From contig NZ_CP121668.1 of NCBI RefSeq assembly GCF_029714425.1, positions 4,733,501-4,797,500 on the forward strand: a stretch of DNA of 64,000 nucleotides. The letters are read 5' to 3'. The number at the start of each line of letters is the position of its first letter. Position 1 is the stretch's first letter. This document shows, one piece after another, positions 41,169 to 49,758 of the stretch. Below the pieces are notes generated by a model. That model was not told the origin of the DNA and searched no databases. It saw nothing but the letters and a program-made list of their open reading frames with translations. The DNA is from Bradyrhizobium sp. CB2312 (lineage in GTDB: Bacteria > Pseudomonadota > Alphaproteobacteria > Rhizobiales > Xanthobacteraceae). The position numbers and the translations under genes are program-made.

Positions 41169-42194
41169 CTATTCCGCCGCTTTTTCTCGCAAGCGCTGCG
41201 CATAGACGTTGATGACCAGCGCCGCCAGCAGGATCAGGCCGCGGATCAGGATCTTCAGGAAGCTGTCGATGTTGACGTGGTCGAGGCCGTTATTCAGGAC
41301 ACCGAGAACGAAAAGTCCGACGATGGTGTTGCCGATGCCGCCGCGGCCGCCGAACAGGCTGGTGCCGCCGACGACGACCGCAGCGATGGAGTCGAGCAGG
41401 TACGTGTCGAACTCGTTCTGCTGCGCGCTACCGAAATGGGCGACCCCGAGCATGCCGCCGATGCCGGAGCACACCGCCGAGATCACCATGACGGCGCCGA
41501 GGATGAGCTTGACGTTGAGGCCGGCATATTCGGCCGCCTCGCGGTTTCCCCCGACCATGTAGACGTAGCGGCCGAAGCGCGTGTAGGTCAGCACGAGGTG
41601 GCCGCCGAGCAGCATGATGGCGGCGACGATGACGATCCAGGGGATGCCGCCGACCGAGCCCGAGCCAAGCGTCGTGATCAGGCTGGGCACCTTGTAGGCG
41701 ATCTGTCCGCGCACCAGCAGCGCCGAGATGCCGGCCGCGATCTGCATCATCGCCAGCGTCATGATGAAGGAGGGGATGCCGATCACGGTCAGCCCCAGCG
41801 CATTGACGAGACCGAGCAATCCGCAGAGCAGGATCGAGAGAATGATCGCGACCGCGCCGGGCAGGGGGATGTTGGCGATGTTGACGTAGGACTCCTGCAG
41901 CGTGAAGTAGGCGACCGCGATGCCGGTGACGTTGGCGATGCTGGCGATCGACAGGTCGATCTCCGCGCACAGGATCACGAAGGTGAGGCCGACGGCGATG
42001 ATGCCCGTCACCGACACCTGCGTCAGGATGTTGCCGAGATTGTCGAGCGTGGCGAAGGAGGGGCTGGCGAAGGCGAAGAAGGCGGACAGGAAGATCAGCG
42101 TCAGGAACGGCGCGATGTTGCGCATCTGCGAGCGCAGGAACGGCGCAACGCCCCGTGCCCGCTGCCCCGCCGCCAAAGCCGTCTCACTGCTCAT
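41169..42194 (-). CDS. Sugar ABC transporter permease (RbsC type)
   Basis: 341 residues from ATG 42194; the longer open frame to 43742 is a shadow of the ATPase gene. About ten membrane helices. Conserved features are EIDLSIASIANVTGIAVAY (about residues 76-94), the GLNVKLILGAVMVISAVCSG region and VVVGGTSLFGGRGGIGNTIVG near residue 275, all typical of BPD_transp_2 permeases for ribose, xylose, galactose or inositol-like sugars. It is third in the minus-strand order binding protein, ATPase, permease. Confidence 0.93.
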   Translation of the reverse strand: MSSETALAAGQRARGVAPFLRSQMRNIAPFLTLIFLSAFFAFASPSFATLDNLGNILTQVSVTGIIAVGLTFVILCAEIDLSIASIANVTGIAVAYFTLQESYVNIANIPLPGAVAIILSILLCGLLGLVNALGLTVIGIPSFIMTLAMMQIAAGISALLVRGQIAYKVPSLITTLGSGSVGGIPWIVIVAAIMLLGGHLVLTYTRFGRYVYMVGGNREAAEYAGLNVKLILGAVMVISAVCSGIGGMLGVAHFGSAQQNEFDTYLLDSIAAVVVGGTSLFGGRGGIGNTIVGLFVLGVLNNGLDHVNIDSFLKILIRGLILLAALVINVYAQRLREKAAE

Positions 42195-42205
42195 GTGCTT
42201 CTCCG

Positions 42206-43708
42206 TCACGCCGCTTCCAGCAGGCGGTCCTTGCTGACCGGCTCGTTCCTGAACTCCCGCACCACCGCGCCGCGCTTCAGCACAAGGATGCGGTCGGCCA
42301 GCGACAGCACCGTCTCCGGCTCGGTCGACAGCACGATGATCGCAAGCCCCCTGGCGCGGAGGTCGCGGACGATGTTGATGACGTCGTTCTTGGCGCCGAC
42401 ATCCATGCCGCGGGTCGGCTCGCAGAGGACGAGGAGCTTGGGCGGGTAGGTCAGCCATTTGGCCAGCGCAACCTTCTGCTGGTTGCCGCCGGAGAGCATG
42501 CCGAGGTCGAGGCCGACCACCGGCGGCCTGATCTGCAGCTGCTCGACCTGGCGCTTGGCGATATCGCGTTCCTGCGCCGGCTTGAGCAGCAGGGACGAGA
42601 TGCGGTCCAAAATGCTGATCGAGATGTTCTTGTAGACCGGCTCCTGGTGGAACAGCATGTCGCGGCGGCTCTCCGGCACCAGCGCGACCCCGGCGCGCCG
42701 TGCCGCCGCCGTGCTGGCAAAGGTCTTGGGCGTGCCGTCGACGACAAGCGTACCGCTGTCCGGCTTCAGTTTGCCGAACAGGATGCGCGACAGCTCCTGC
42801 TGGCCGCAGCCCATGAAGCCGTAGATGCCGAGCACCTCGCCGGCGCGGGCCTCGAAGGAGATATCCTTCAGGCTGCGCGCCAGCGAGAGCTGGTCGACCT
42901 TCAGCACCACCGGGCTGCCGCTCGGCCGCGGCAGCATCAAATCGTCGGTGTAGCTGTGCTCGAGCGCCTCGCCGCCGCGCCCGATCATGGCCTCGATCAG
43001 CGCGCCCTTGCTGGTCGCGGCGCTCGCTGTCTCCGCGACCTTCCGTCCGTTGCGGAACACGGTGACCGTGTCGGACACGCGAAGGATGTCCTCTATGAAA
43101 TGCGAGATGAAGACGATTGCAGTGCCTTCCTCGCGCAGGCGCCTGAGGGTTGCGAACAGGCGCTCGACCTCGGGCGGGGAGAGGGCGGAGGTCGGCTCGT
43201 CCAGGATGACGATGCGGGCGCCGGAGAACAGCACGCGCGCGATCTCGATCAGCTGTTGCAGCCCGATCGGGAGATCGCCGAGCCTCGTCATCGGATCGAC
43301 GTCGATGCCGAAGCGGGCGAGCTGCTCGCCGGCCTCGCGCGCCATCCGCCGCCATTGCACGAGGCCAAGGGCGTTGGTCGGCTGGTTGCCGAGGAAGACG
43401 TTCTCGGCAACCGTGAGGTCGGGCGCGACCGAGAGCTCCTGATGCACCATGGCGATGCCGGCGGCATGCGCATCGCGGGCCGAGCGGAAATGAGCCTCGG
43501 TCCCGTCGATCAGGAAGCGGCCGGAGAACTCGCTGTGCACGCCGGCGATGATCTTCATCAGCGTGCTTTTCCCCGCGCCGTTCTCGCCGACGAGACCGTG
43601 GATCTCGCCGGGAAGAAGCGCGAAATCGACACCACGAAGTGCCTCGACGCCGCCGAAGCTCTTCGTGATGCCCTGCAGTTCCAGGATGGGCGAACGACCC
43701 GCTGACAT
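42206..43708 (-). CDS. Sugar ABC transporter ATPase, two nucleotide-binding domains (RbsA/MglA type)
   Basis: 500 residues, two ABC domains as usual for carbohydrate importers. Domain 1 has Walker A GENGAGKST (about residues 41-49), a degenerate signature near LPIGLQQLIEIARVL and Walker B IVILDEPTSAL. Domain 2 carries LGIYGFMGCGQQELSR in place of a canonical Walker A, the signature LSGGNQQKVALAKWL and LLVLCEPTRGMDVG. It energises the permease that follows 11 bases later. Confidence 0.94.
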   Translation of the reverse strand: MSAGRSPILELQGITKSFGGVEALRGVDFALLPGEIHGLVGENGAGKSTLMKIIAGVHSEFSGRFLIDGTEAHFRSARDAHAAGIAMVHQELSVAPDLTVAENVFLGNQPTNALGLVQWRRMAREAGEQLARFGIDVDPMTRLGDLPIGLQQLIEIARVLFSGARIVILDEPTSALSPPEVERLFATLRRLREEGTAIVFISHFIEDILRVSDTVTVFRNGRKVAETASAATSKGALIEAMIGRGGEALEHSYTDDLMLPRPSGSPVVLKVDQLSLARSLKDISFEARAGEVLGIYGFMGCGQQELSRILFGKLKPDSGTLVVDGTPKTFASTAAARRAGVALVPESRRDMLFHQEPVYKNISISILDRISSLLLKPAQERDIAKRQVEQLQIRPPVVGLDLGMLSGGNQQKVALAKWLTYPPKLLVLCEPTRGMDVGAKNDVINIVRDLRARGLAIIVLSTEPETVLSLADRILVLKRGAVVREFRNEPVSKDRLLEAA

Positions 43709-43714
43709 GGAAGT

Positions 43715-44737
43715 TCAGATCAGGAAGTGATCCTGCATCCACTGCATCCCCGCGGCGTTGGCCTTGGTCACCACAGGGCCGTCGGTGACGACGTTCTTGG
43801 GAATGCCCTGGCCGCTCTTCTCGCCGCCGACCACGGCGGAGACGCCCGCGATGATGGCGCCGCCATGGATGCGGCAGGACGGATTGCGGACGGTCGCGAA
43901 CATGCGGCCCTCGCTCACCGCCTGGATCGCCGGCGGCATGGCATCGACGCCGCCGATCAGGATGTTGGTGCGATTGCGGGCCTTCATGATGTTGGCCGCC
44001 GCCAGCGCCATGTCGTCATTGTGGAAGAACGCCGCGTCGATCTGCGGGTACTTGGTGAGGTAGGTTTCCCAGAGGCGCGCGGTCTTGGAGACGTCCCAGT
44101 CGGCCGGCTGGGTGTCGAGCACCTCGATGTTCGGGAACTGCTTGACGACAGAGTTGAAGCCTTTCGCGCGTCCCTGCGCCCCGGTGTGACCGAGCGCGCC
44201 TTGCGTCATGATGATCTTGCCCTTGCCGCCCATGGCGTTGCACAGCGCCTGCGTCACCGAGGCGCCCATGAACTCGTTGTCGGGGGCGAGGAAGGAGTGG
44301 ACGTTGATCTGGTCGAGCGGCGCAATCAGCGTGTCCATGTCGATCACGGGCGTGCCGGCGTCGATCATCTTCTGCACGGGCTGGGTGAGGGTGCCGATGC
44401 CGAAGGCCTGGATCGCGACGAAGTCCCATTTCTGCGAGGCCATGTTGTCGATCGCGGCGCGCTGCTTCACCGCGTCGAGCTGGCCGTCGAACCAGGTGAC
44501 CTCGACATTGAACAGCTTGCCCCAGAATTCCGCGGCCTGCTTTCCTTGCGCGCACCAGGTGGCCTGAAGCCCCGCGTTGGAGAACGCCGCCTTCAGCGGC
44601 TTCTCGCTGCGTCCGACCTCGGCTGCCAGTGCGGGGTTTATGCCCATGCTGCCGAAGAGGGCAGCCCCGGCGCCGGCGGCCGCTGCCGCCTGAAGAAGAT
44701 CGCGCCTCGTCGTCGAGAAATCTTTCGTCCCGGACAT
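43715..44737 (-). CDS. Sugar ABC transporter substrate-binding protein (Tat-exported)
   Basis: 340 residues from ATG 44737, preceded by a GGGAGCGAGCG site; an earlier frame extension lacks a signal peptide. A twin-arginine signal (TTRRDLLQAAAAAGAGAALFG) indicates folded export. The mature part is a type I sugar-binding fold with FSNAGLQATWCAQ, IDAGTPVIDMD, FHNDDMALAAANIM and a C-terminal tail MQWMQDHFLI. It supplies the permease and ATPase downstream. The ligand is unknown; rhizobial relatives bind pentoses, polyols or inositols. Confidence 0.9.
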   Translation of the reverse strand: MSGTKDFSTTRRDLLQAAAAAGAGAALFGSMGINPALAAEVGRSEKPLKAAFSNAGLQATWCAQGKQAAEFWGKLFNVEVTWFDGQLDAVKQRAAIDNMASQKWDFVAIQAFGIGTLTQPVQKMIDAGTPVIDMDTLIAPLDQINVHSFLAPDNEFMGASVTQALCNAMGGKGKIIMTQGALGHTGAQGRAKGFNSVVKQFPNIEVLDTQPADWDVSKTARLWETYLTKYPQIDAAFFHNDDMALAAANIMKARNRTNILIGGVDAMPPAIQAVSEGRMFATVRNPSCRIHGGAIIAGVSAVVGGEKSGQGIPKNVVTDGPVVTKANAAGMQWMQDHFLI

Positions 44738-44877
44738 CGCTCGCTCCCATGTATTTATCGTCGGCGCGTCATTGCCTGCGCGACCGATGTCCGAAAGTCT
44801 CTCACAAGAGTTCTTGCCACTCAATCTGCAATCAGCTGCGGGATCGCGGGCTGCTCGCGTTGGTGCAGCGCAAAGCG

Positions 44878-45192
44878 TCAGGCGGGAGCGGTGGCGAATG
44901 TGTCGATATCTGGGAGCAGCCGGTCCCACGCCTGCGCCATGTCGGCCGACCATTCGTCGCCGAGCAGACCTCGCAGCGTGTCCCTGATGATGGTGAAGAA
45001 GGCGATCGTCAGCGCGAGCATCGATTCCATCACCAGCGCGCGGCCTTGCGCGCGGAACATCGTCCGCGTTTCCGGGTGCTGTTCGAACAGACGTTGATAG
45101 ACGAGCGGCGTGAGATCGGCGCAGCGCGATGCCGCAATCTCAAAACTCCGTTCGATCGGATCAGAGGAAGTGCTCATCAGCCTTGAGGCCAC
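44878..45192 (-). CDS. Shortened globin-like protein
   Basis: 104 residues from 45192 (ATG 45177 possible). The N-terminal part (SFEIAASRCADLTPLVYQRLFEQHPETRTMF, about residues 16-46) and the C-terminal part (IIRDTLRGLLGDEW-SADMAQAWDRLL, about 68-93) match the bacterial globins of ~135-150 residues common in alphaproteobacteria. The middle, which normally carries the proximal His and surrounding helices, is missing; the junction is near residue 60 (base ~45012). Haem binding is therefore doubtful. It is upstream of the sugar-binding protein gene on the same strand, 140 bases away. Confidence 0.65.
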   Translation of the reverse strand: MASRLMSTSSDPIERSFEIAASRCADLTPLVYQRLFEQHPETRTMFRAQGRALVMESMLALTIAFFTIIRDTLRGLLGDEWSADMAQAWDRLLPDIDTFATAPA

Positions 45193-45198
45193 GCAGAC

Positions 45199-45227
45199 AA
45201 AAAAAGAGCGGGGCCCTGGCCCCGCTC
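45199..45227 (-). terminator. Strong intrinsic terminator on the minus strand
   Basis: A perfect 10-bp inverted repeat (45206-45215 with 45218-45227, GAGCGGGGCC arms) is followed on the minus strand by seven T residues (45205 down to 45199). This is a textbook Rho-independent terminator. It lies directly upstream of the globin start, so it must end a transcript that begins further right, where no convincing protein gene exists on that strand. Confidence 0.85.
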
Positions 45228-45400
45228 AAAAATTGTGTCGACCCTATTATCCCCGATCTTAAGATTTGATCTTGATTGACGGGGCGACGCTGCGTTCTGC
45301 GCGCCAGGGGCTCCTCCCGAGACTTGGACCACCAGACGTCGACCTCGCGGTCAGGCCTGAGCAAGAGGATGCTAGATCAACTTTTCTCACTTGTCATCAT
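45206..45400 (-). ncRNA. Candidate small structured RNA ending at the terminator
   Basis: The minus strand from roughly 45400 to the terminator has no sound open frame. Its right end is AT-rich, as promoters are, while 45260-45370 is GC-rich and able to form nested stems, for example CGACG(U) near 45327 with GCGUCG near 45285. Length from a start near 45380 would be about 180 bases. I cannot match it to 6S, SRP, tmRNA or RNase P RNA by eye. It could also be a leader for the globin gene. The 5' end given is approximate. Confidence 0.35.
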
Positions 45401-45658
45401 TTTCAGCAACGAATGTTCAAAATTCGAGCAATGAACGAAACGATCGGGCTGTTTACTTCGTAAGCATATGACAAATATAAGAAATCTGTGGATAGGGCAG
45501 GGGTTGGCCGCTGGCTCAAAAGCCGGGCGTACGGTGCCGTGGGGCGGCCGGATCACAGTTTCCGGCAAATTTGCGCTGGACCAAGAAGGCGGCGGAACTG
45601 ACCTCGACTCGGCCCCCGGCCGGGTGTTTAGTTAGCGCACGAACGAACGGTTCGGTGG
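45228..45658 (+). other. Intergenic region left of the copper operon
   Basis: About 430 bases. The left part holds the candidate minus-strand RNA. The middle (45370-45490) is markedly AT-rich for this genome, as expected for promoters in both directions. The right part (45490-45658) should contain the promoter of the copper operon. No cobalamin-type riboswitch core or clear metalloregulator operator was recognised. Confidence 0.45.
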
Positions 45659-46036
45659 ATGCGCGCGCGGCTGCAAAAATTCCTGCCTCTCGTCCTGCTC
45701 GCCCTGGCGATGCAGGTGCTGGCGCCGATCGCCGCGTGCTGGTCGGCCGGCCAGGCCGTGGCCGATCCCTTGTCGGCCGCCGTCATCTGCCACAGCGCAG
45801 GCGAGCAGGGCGGTGGTCTGGACGATCGGACCGGCACACCGACCGCGCATGGCGCGGCCTGCGCGCTGTGTTGCCTGGCACAGGCGGGCGCCTCGCTCGA
45901 TTCGCCGCCTCAGCTCGCGCTCTCCATTCCCCTCCGCCACGCCGAGCGCGTGTCGTGGCATGCCGCCGAAGTGACCCTCGTCGCGGCCGATAAGGGCTCG
46001 AACGCCCAGGCACGGGCGCCTCCTCATCTTTCCTGA
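45659..46036 (+). CDS. DUF2946-type small exported/membrane protein, Cys/His-rich
   Basis: 125 residues, first gene of the copper operon. A signal-anchor helix (about residues 8-25, PLVLLALAMQVLAPIAA) is followed by CH and a characteristic HGAACALCCLAQ (about residues 68-79). The CHS and CALCC groups could bind copper. DUF2946 proteins are short, poorly described and often lie next to TonB receptors and copper genes. Ribosome site GGTGG just upstream. The next gene starts about 85 bases downstream. Confidence 0.75.
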   Translation: MRARLQKFLPLVLLALAMQVLAPIAACWSAGQAVADPLSAAVICHSAGEQGGGLDDRTGTPTAHGAACALCCLAQAGASLDSPPQLALSIPLRHAERVSWHAAEVTLVAADKGSNAQARAPPHLS

Positions 46037-46120
46037 CGACCCTCGTAGTCGCCGCGGTCCGTCCGCCGGCGATTGATGTTGTCGATTGGCCGGAGAGAAA
46101 GCCGGCATCAGGAATGTCCC

Positions 46121-48520
46121 ATGTTAGTTTGTCATGCCCGTCGCGGCGTGAGCCTCGTTGCCATTCAGGCCGCGATGCTTGCGTCGTCGTGCGGGGCCTT
46201 CGCCCAGAGCCGCAACACTGAGCTTCCCGCTGTGACTGTCGAGGCGCCGCAGGCGGCTCGCGCCAAACCCGTCGTCCGGGCCTCGAAGCCGCGATCCGCT
46301 TCCGTGAGCCGCGCGACGAGACCCATTGCGCCGAGCGCGAGCGTCAGTGCACCGACTCAAAACAGGACTGTGACTGCCAGCGCAGCGCGCGATGAACTCA
46401 ATCAGGCACCGGCCGGCCAGACCGCGACGACCATCGATCGCAGCCAGTTCGACAATCGTCCCGCATTCTCGGTCAACGACGTCCTGCGCGACAGCCCGGG
46501 CATTTCGATCAAGCAGGGGAATGGCCCGCGCGATTTCGGCATCTCGATTCGCGGATCCAACGCGAGGAACGGTTTTGCCATTCGCAACCTCGTGATCTTC
46601 GACGACGGCTTTCCGGTAACGCAGCCGGACGGCCTGTCGCGGAGCGACCTGATCGACCCGCGCGCCTATAGCGCGATCGACGTCGTCCGAGGTCCCTCAT
46701 CGGCGCTCTACGGCAACTACGCGACTGGCGGAGCACTCAATTTTCGGACGCGGCCGGGCGGCACGATCGACGGCGTCGAATATGGCGTCGACGGCGGCAG
46801 CTACGGCTATCTCAACAATTACCTTGCCGCAGGCAAGAAGGTCGGGAATTTCGAGGGCTCGCTGTTCGCGAGCGACACGCGGGGCGACGGCTATATCGGC
46901 AACAGCTGGTTCAACACGCAGACCGTCAACTTCCTCGGCACGCTCAAGGCGACGCCTGACGATCGCTTCACGGTCAAGATCATCAACAACGACCTCAGCG
47001 CGCGGCTGCCGATCCGGCAGTCGCTGAACCAGTACTATCAAAACCCCTTCCAGCAGGGCTGCGCGACTGGCCTCACGGCCGCGGCCGGATGCGGCACGGT
47101 CACGCTCTTCAACAACGGTTTTAATACGGCGGCAGGCACCGACAAGGAAACGGCAGTGCAGGCCGGGCTCGGCCGTAATGATCGCCGCACCATCGTGGGC
47201 GGTCGCTGGGAGCACGATTTCGACAACACCACGACCTGGCGCAATCAGTTCGTCTTTGACGACAGGAACATCAACCAGCCGACCGGCGCGACCAGCGCCA
47301 TCGGAGATTTTCCCTCGTACAATTTCATGAGCGACGTCACCAGGCGAGGCGAGATTGTCGGCCTCGAATCCACAACGTTCTTCGGTGCCTTTTACAACAC
47401 CCTGACGGCCTCAAGCGATACGTGGAACGTGATGCCGGGAGGGAATGCGACGCTCGGCAGATTGTCGAGCAATCTCTACAGCGAGACCACCAACTATGGT
47501 GTTCGTGCCAGGGAAGAGCTCAAGCTCACTGCGGCACTGACGGCGGTCGCGGGCATCGGTTGGGAGACGACCCTCTTGAAGGGTATCAATACGGCATACA
47601 CATATGCCGGCCCCACGGGAGTTACCACCACAACCCTCACGACGGCGGATCGGCAGTTTCAGAATGCCGCGCCGGAGTTGGCGCTCCTCTACAACCTCAA
47701 CAACGCGTGGCTGTTTCGCGGACGGGTCGCCACGGGATACGGCACCCCGCAGGTCTCCAATCTGTTTGTTCTTCCGACGGGCTTGTCGGGCAACAATACC
47801 CAGCTTCAAACTCAGAAGAATCTTGGCTACGACCTCGGGTTCGATTGGACGCCCAACAATACGCTCAAGCTCAGCGCGACCGGCTTCTACGAATTCTTCC
47901 GCAACGAGATCGTCAGTCAGGCGACTCCGATCAACGGCATATCGTATACGTTCAACGCCCCGCGATCGGAGCATCGCGGCATCGAGCTTGCTGCCGATTG
48001 GAAGTTCTATCCGGGTTGGCGGTTCATAGCGGCATACACCTATCTCGACGAAATCTACACCGAGTATGTCGAGAATATCACCAATGGCGCGGTGTTCAGC
48101 TTCAACCGGGCGGGCAACAAGATCCCCGGCATCTCGCCCAACGAGCTGACGGCCAGGGTCGGTTACGACGAGTTCGCGGGGCCGTTGGCGGGACTTGGAG
48201 GGTTCGTCGAGGTCCAGTGGAAGGACTCCTTCTACATGGACAATGCAAATCTATTGAAAGCGCCGGGCTATGAGCTGGTCAATGTGAACGTTCACTACAA
48301 GACCGACCTTGTGTCGGACACGTTCAGGTCGATGAACCTGTTCCTCGAAGTCAGGAACGTGTTCGACCGGATCTACGTTGCGTCAGCCAACAATATCGCC
48401 AACACCGTGACCGCGGCGGGCCTTCAAAATCCTGCGAGCGTCCTGGCAAATACGACCGGTTCGATCTACGCCGGCTCGCCGCGCACGTTCGTTGCAGGTA
48501 TGAAGGTGGCATTCAAATGA
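46121..48520 (+). CDS. TonB-dependent receptor, probable copper-type
   Basis: 799 residues from ATG 46121, which starts a signal peptide (MLVCHARRGVSLVAIQAAML, ending near AFAQ); ATG 46073 would give a non-hydrophobic leader. A Ser/Ala/Pro-rich linker is followed by the plug (FSVNDVLRDSPGISIKQGNG, FGISIRGSNARNGF, RGPSSALYGNYATGGALNF) and a 22-strand-type barrel ending VAGMKVAFK. The family imports metal complexes, siderophores or cobalamin. The neighbours (PCuAC, YcnI, CopCD) point to copper, as for PcuB in Bradyrhizobium. Its stop overlaps the next start by 4 bases. Confidence 0.88.
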   Translation: MLVCHARRGVSLVAIQAAMLASSCGAFAQSRNTELPAVTVEAPQAARAKPVVRASKPRSASVSRATRPIAPSASVSAPTQNRTVTASAARDELNQAPAGQTATTIDRSQFDNRPAFSVNDVLRDSPGISIKQGNGPRDFGISIRGSNARNGFAIRNLVIFDDGFPVTQPDGLSRSDLIDPRAYSAIDVVRGPSSALYGNYATGGALNFRTRPGGTIDGVEYGVDGGSYGYLNNYLAAGKKVGNFEGSLFASDTRGDGYIGNSWFNTQTVNFLGTLKATPDDRFTVKIINNDLSARLPIRQSLNQYYQNPFQQGCATGLTAAAGCGTVTLFNNGFNTAAGTDKETAVQAGLGRNDRRTIVGGRWEHDFDNTTTWRNQFVFDDRNINQPTGATSAIGDFPSYNFMSDVTRRGEIVGLESTTFFGAFYNTLTASSDTWNVMPGGNATLGRLSSNLYSETTNYGVRAREELKLTAALTAVAGIGWETTLLKGINTAYTYAGPTGVTTTTLTTADRQFQNAAPELALLYNLNNAWLFRGRVATGYGTPQVSNLFVLPTGLSGNNTQLQTQKNLGYDLGFDWTPNNTLKLSATGFYEFFRNEIVSQATPINGISYTFNAPRSEHRGIELAADWKFYPGWRFIAAYTYLDEIYTEYVENITNGAVFSFNRAGNKIPGISPNELTARVGYDEFAGPLAGLGGFVEVQWKDSFYMDNANLLKAPGYELVNVNVHYKTDLVSDTFRSMNLFLEVRNVFDRIYVASANNIANTVTAAGLQNPASVLANTTGSIYAGSPRTFVAGMKVAFK

Positions 48521-49758
48521 GCCGGGCTCTCGAAGGGACCAGGAGCATGATCCGAAGTGGATTGCTTGGGTTGGCTGTCCTCGCATTCATGCAGGGTACG
48601 GCGCTCGCACAGATGCATGGTCAGCATGCGTCCGAAGCTGCTTGCGACGAGCCGGCACTGCGCTGTGCAACCAAGGTGACGCCTGCATTCGCTCCAGATG
48701 GAACGCTGTGGCTGGTCTGGATGGCGGGCGGACAGGTCTCGGTTGCCAGCTCGCAGGATGCAGGGCGGAGTTTCACGGCTCCCGTCCAGGTCACGACGAA
48801 ACGGCTGAACCTCGACTGGGGCCCGGACGCGCGGCCGAAGATCGTGGTCGATCGCAAGGGTGGCATCGCGCTGGCGTTCTCGATCTTCAGGGATGAGGCC
48901 TTCAACGGCCAGGTGCTCTACACGCGCTCGGCCGATGGCGGGAAGAGCTTTGCCGAGCCGAAGCCCATCACCGCCAGCAACGAAAGCCAGCGTTTTGAGG
49001 CGCTGGCGCTCGATCAGGACGGAACGGTCTTCGCGGCATGGTTCGACAAGCGCAATCGCGTTCTCGCGAAGGACGCGGGACAGAAGTACGAGGGGGCGGG
49101 GCTGTTCTTTGCTTCGTCCAGCGACGGCGGCACCACCTACGCAGAGGCCCGATTGGCGCGCGAAGGCACTTGCGAATGCTGTCGGTTGGGGCTGGCATTC
49201 GCGGCGCCTGGGCGACCGGCCGTGATCTTCAGGAACATTTTTGACGGCGGCGTGCGGGATCACGCGGTCATGACCTTCACCGACGTCGCGACTCCAGGCG
49301 AAATCCGCCGGGTCAGCAATGACGATTGGCAGATCAATGCCTGCCCGCATCACGGGCCGAGCCTCACGGTTGCGCCGAACGGGACCTATCACGTCGCCTG
49401 GTACACGAACGGCAGGGCGCGCAAGGGACTGTTCTACGCGCATTCGCGCGACGAAGGCCGCACGTTCTCCACGCCAATGGTGCTCGGACAGCCCGGTCGC
49501 AATCCGACGCGCCCCTACGTGCTCGCAGGTACGGCGGGAACGGTGATGGTCTGGAAGGAGTTCGATGGCGAGAAGACCTCAGTCCAGATGACGATCTCCC
49601 GAGATGACGGAGAGAGCTGGTCGCCGCCGAAGACGATATCGGATACGACAGACACCTCCGACCACCCCTTGCTGGTGTCCAATGGCCGGCAGGTCTACCT
49701 GTCATGGATGACGAAGGCGGAAGGCTATCGGCTTACAGCGATCGAGGATCAACCATGA
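48517..49758 (+). CDS. Exported BNR/Asp-box beta-propeller protein with Cys/His motifs
   Basis: 413 residues from ATG 48517 (overlaps the receptor stop); ATG 48547 is an alternative. The signal peptide ends near TALAQ. At least five Asp-box repeats (SSQDAGRSF, SADGGKSF, SSDGGTTY, SRDEGRTF, SRDDGESW) define a six-blade propeller like that of sialidases. The sialidase catalytic arginine triad and Tyr/Glu pair are not evident. Instead there are C219-E-C221-C222 (GTCECCR), C276-P-H-H279 (ACPHHGP) and an N-terminal MHGQH with C43 and C50. In this operon a metal-related, likely copper-binding role is more plausible than sugar cleavage. Confidence 0.8.
   Translation: MSRALEGTRSMIRSGLLGLAVLAFMQGTALAQMHGQHASEAACDEPALRCATKVTPAFAPDGTLWLVWMAGGQVSVASSQDAGRSFTAPVQVTTKRLNLDWGPDARPKIVVDRKGGIALAFSIFRDEAFNGQVLYTRSADGGKSFAEPKPITASNESQRFEALALDQDGTVFAAWFDKRNRVLAKDAGQKYEGAGLFFASSSDGGTTYAEARLAREGTCECCRLGLAFAAPGRPAVIFRNIFDGGVRDHAVMTFTDVATPGEIRRVSNDDWQINACPHHGPSLTVAPNGTYHVAWYTNGRARKGLFYAHSRDEGRTFSTPMVLGQPGRNPTRPYVLAGTAGTVMVWKEFDGEKTSVQMTISRDDGESWSPPKTISDTTDTSDHPLLVSNGRQVYLSWMTKAEGYRLTAIEDQP

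Noticed and set aside
45161-45568. Two small minus-strand open frames (67 and 63 residues) around the terminator
   Set aside because: One runs through the perfect terminator and both lack ribosome sites and conserved features; a non-coding RNA or leader fits better.
45490-45658. Cobalamin or other riboswitch upstream of the TonB receptor operon
   Set aside because: No B12-box-like or other riboswitch core was recognised in the leader.
48517-49758. Functional sialidase
   Set aside because: Asp-boxes mark the fold only; the catalytic residues are not evident and the operon is copper-related.
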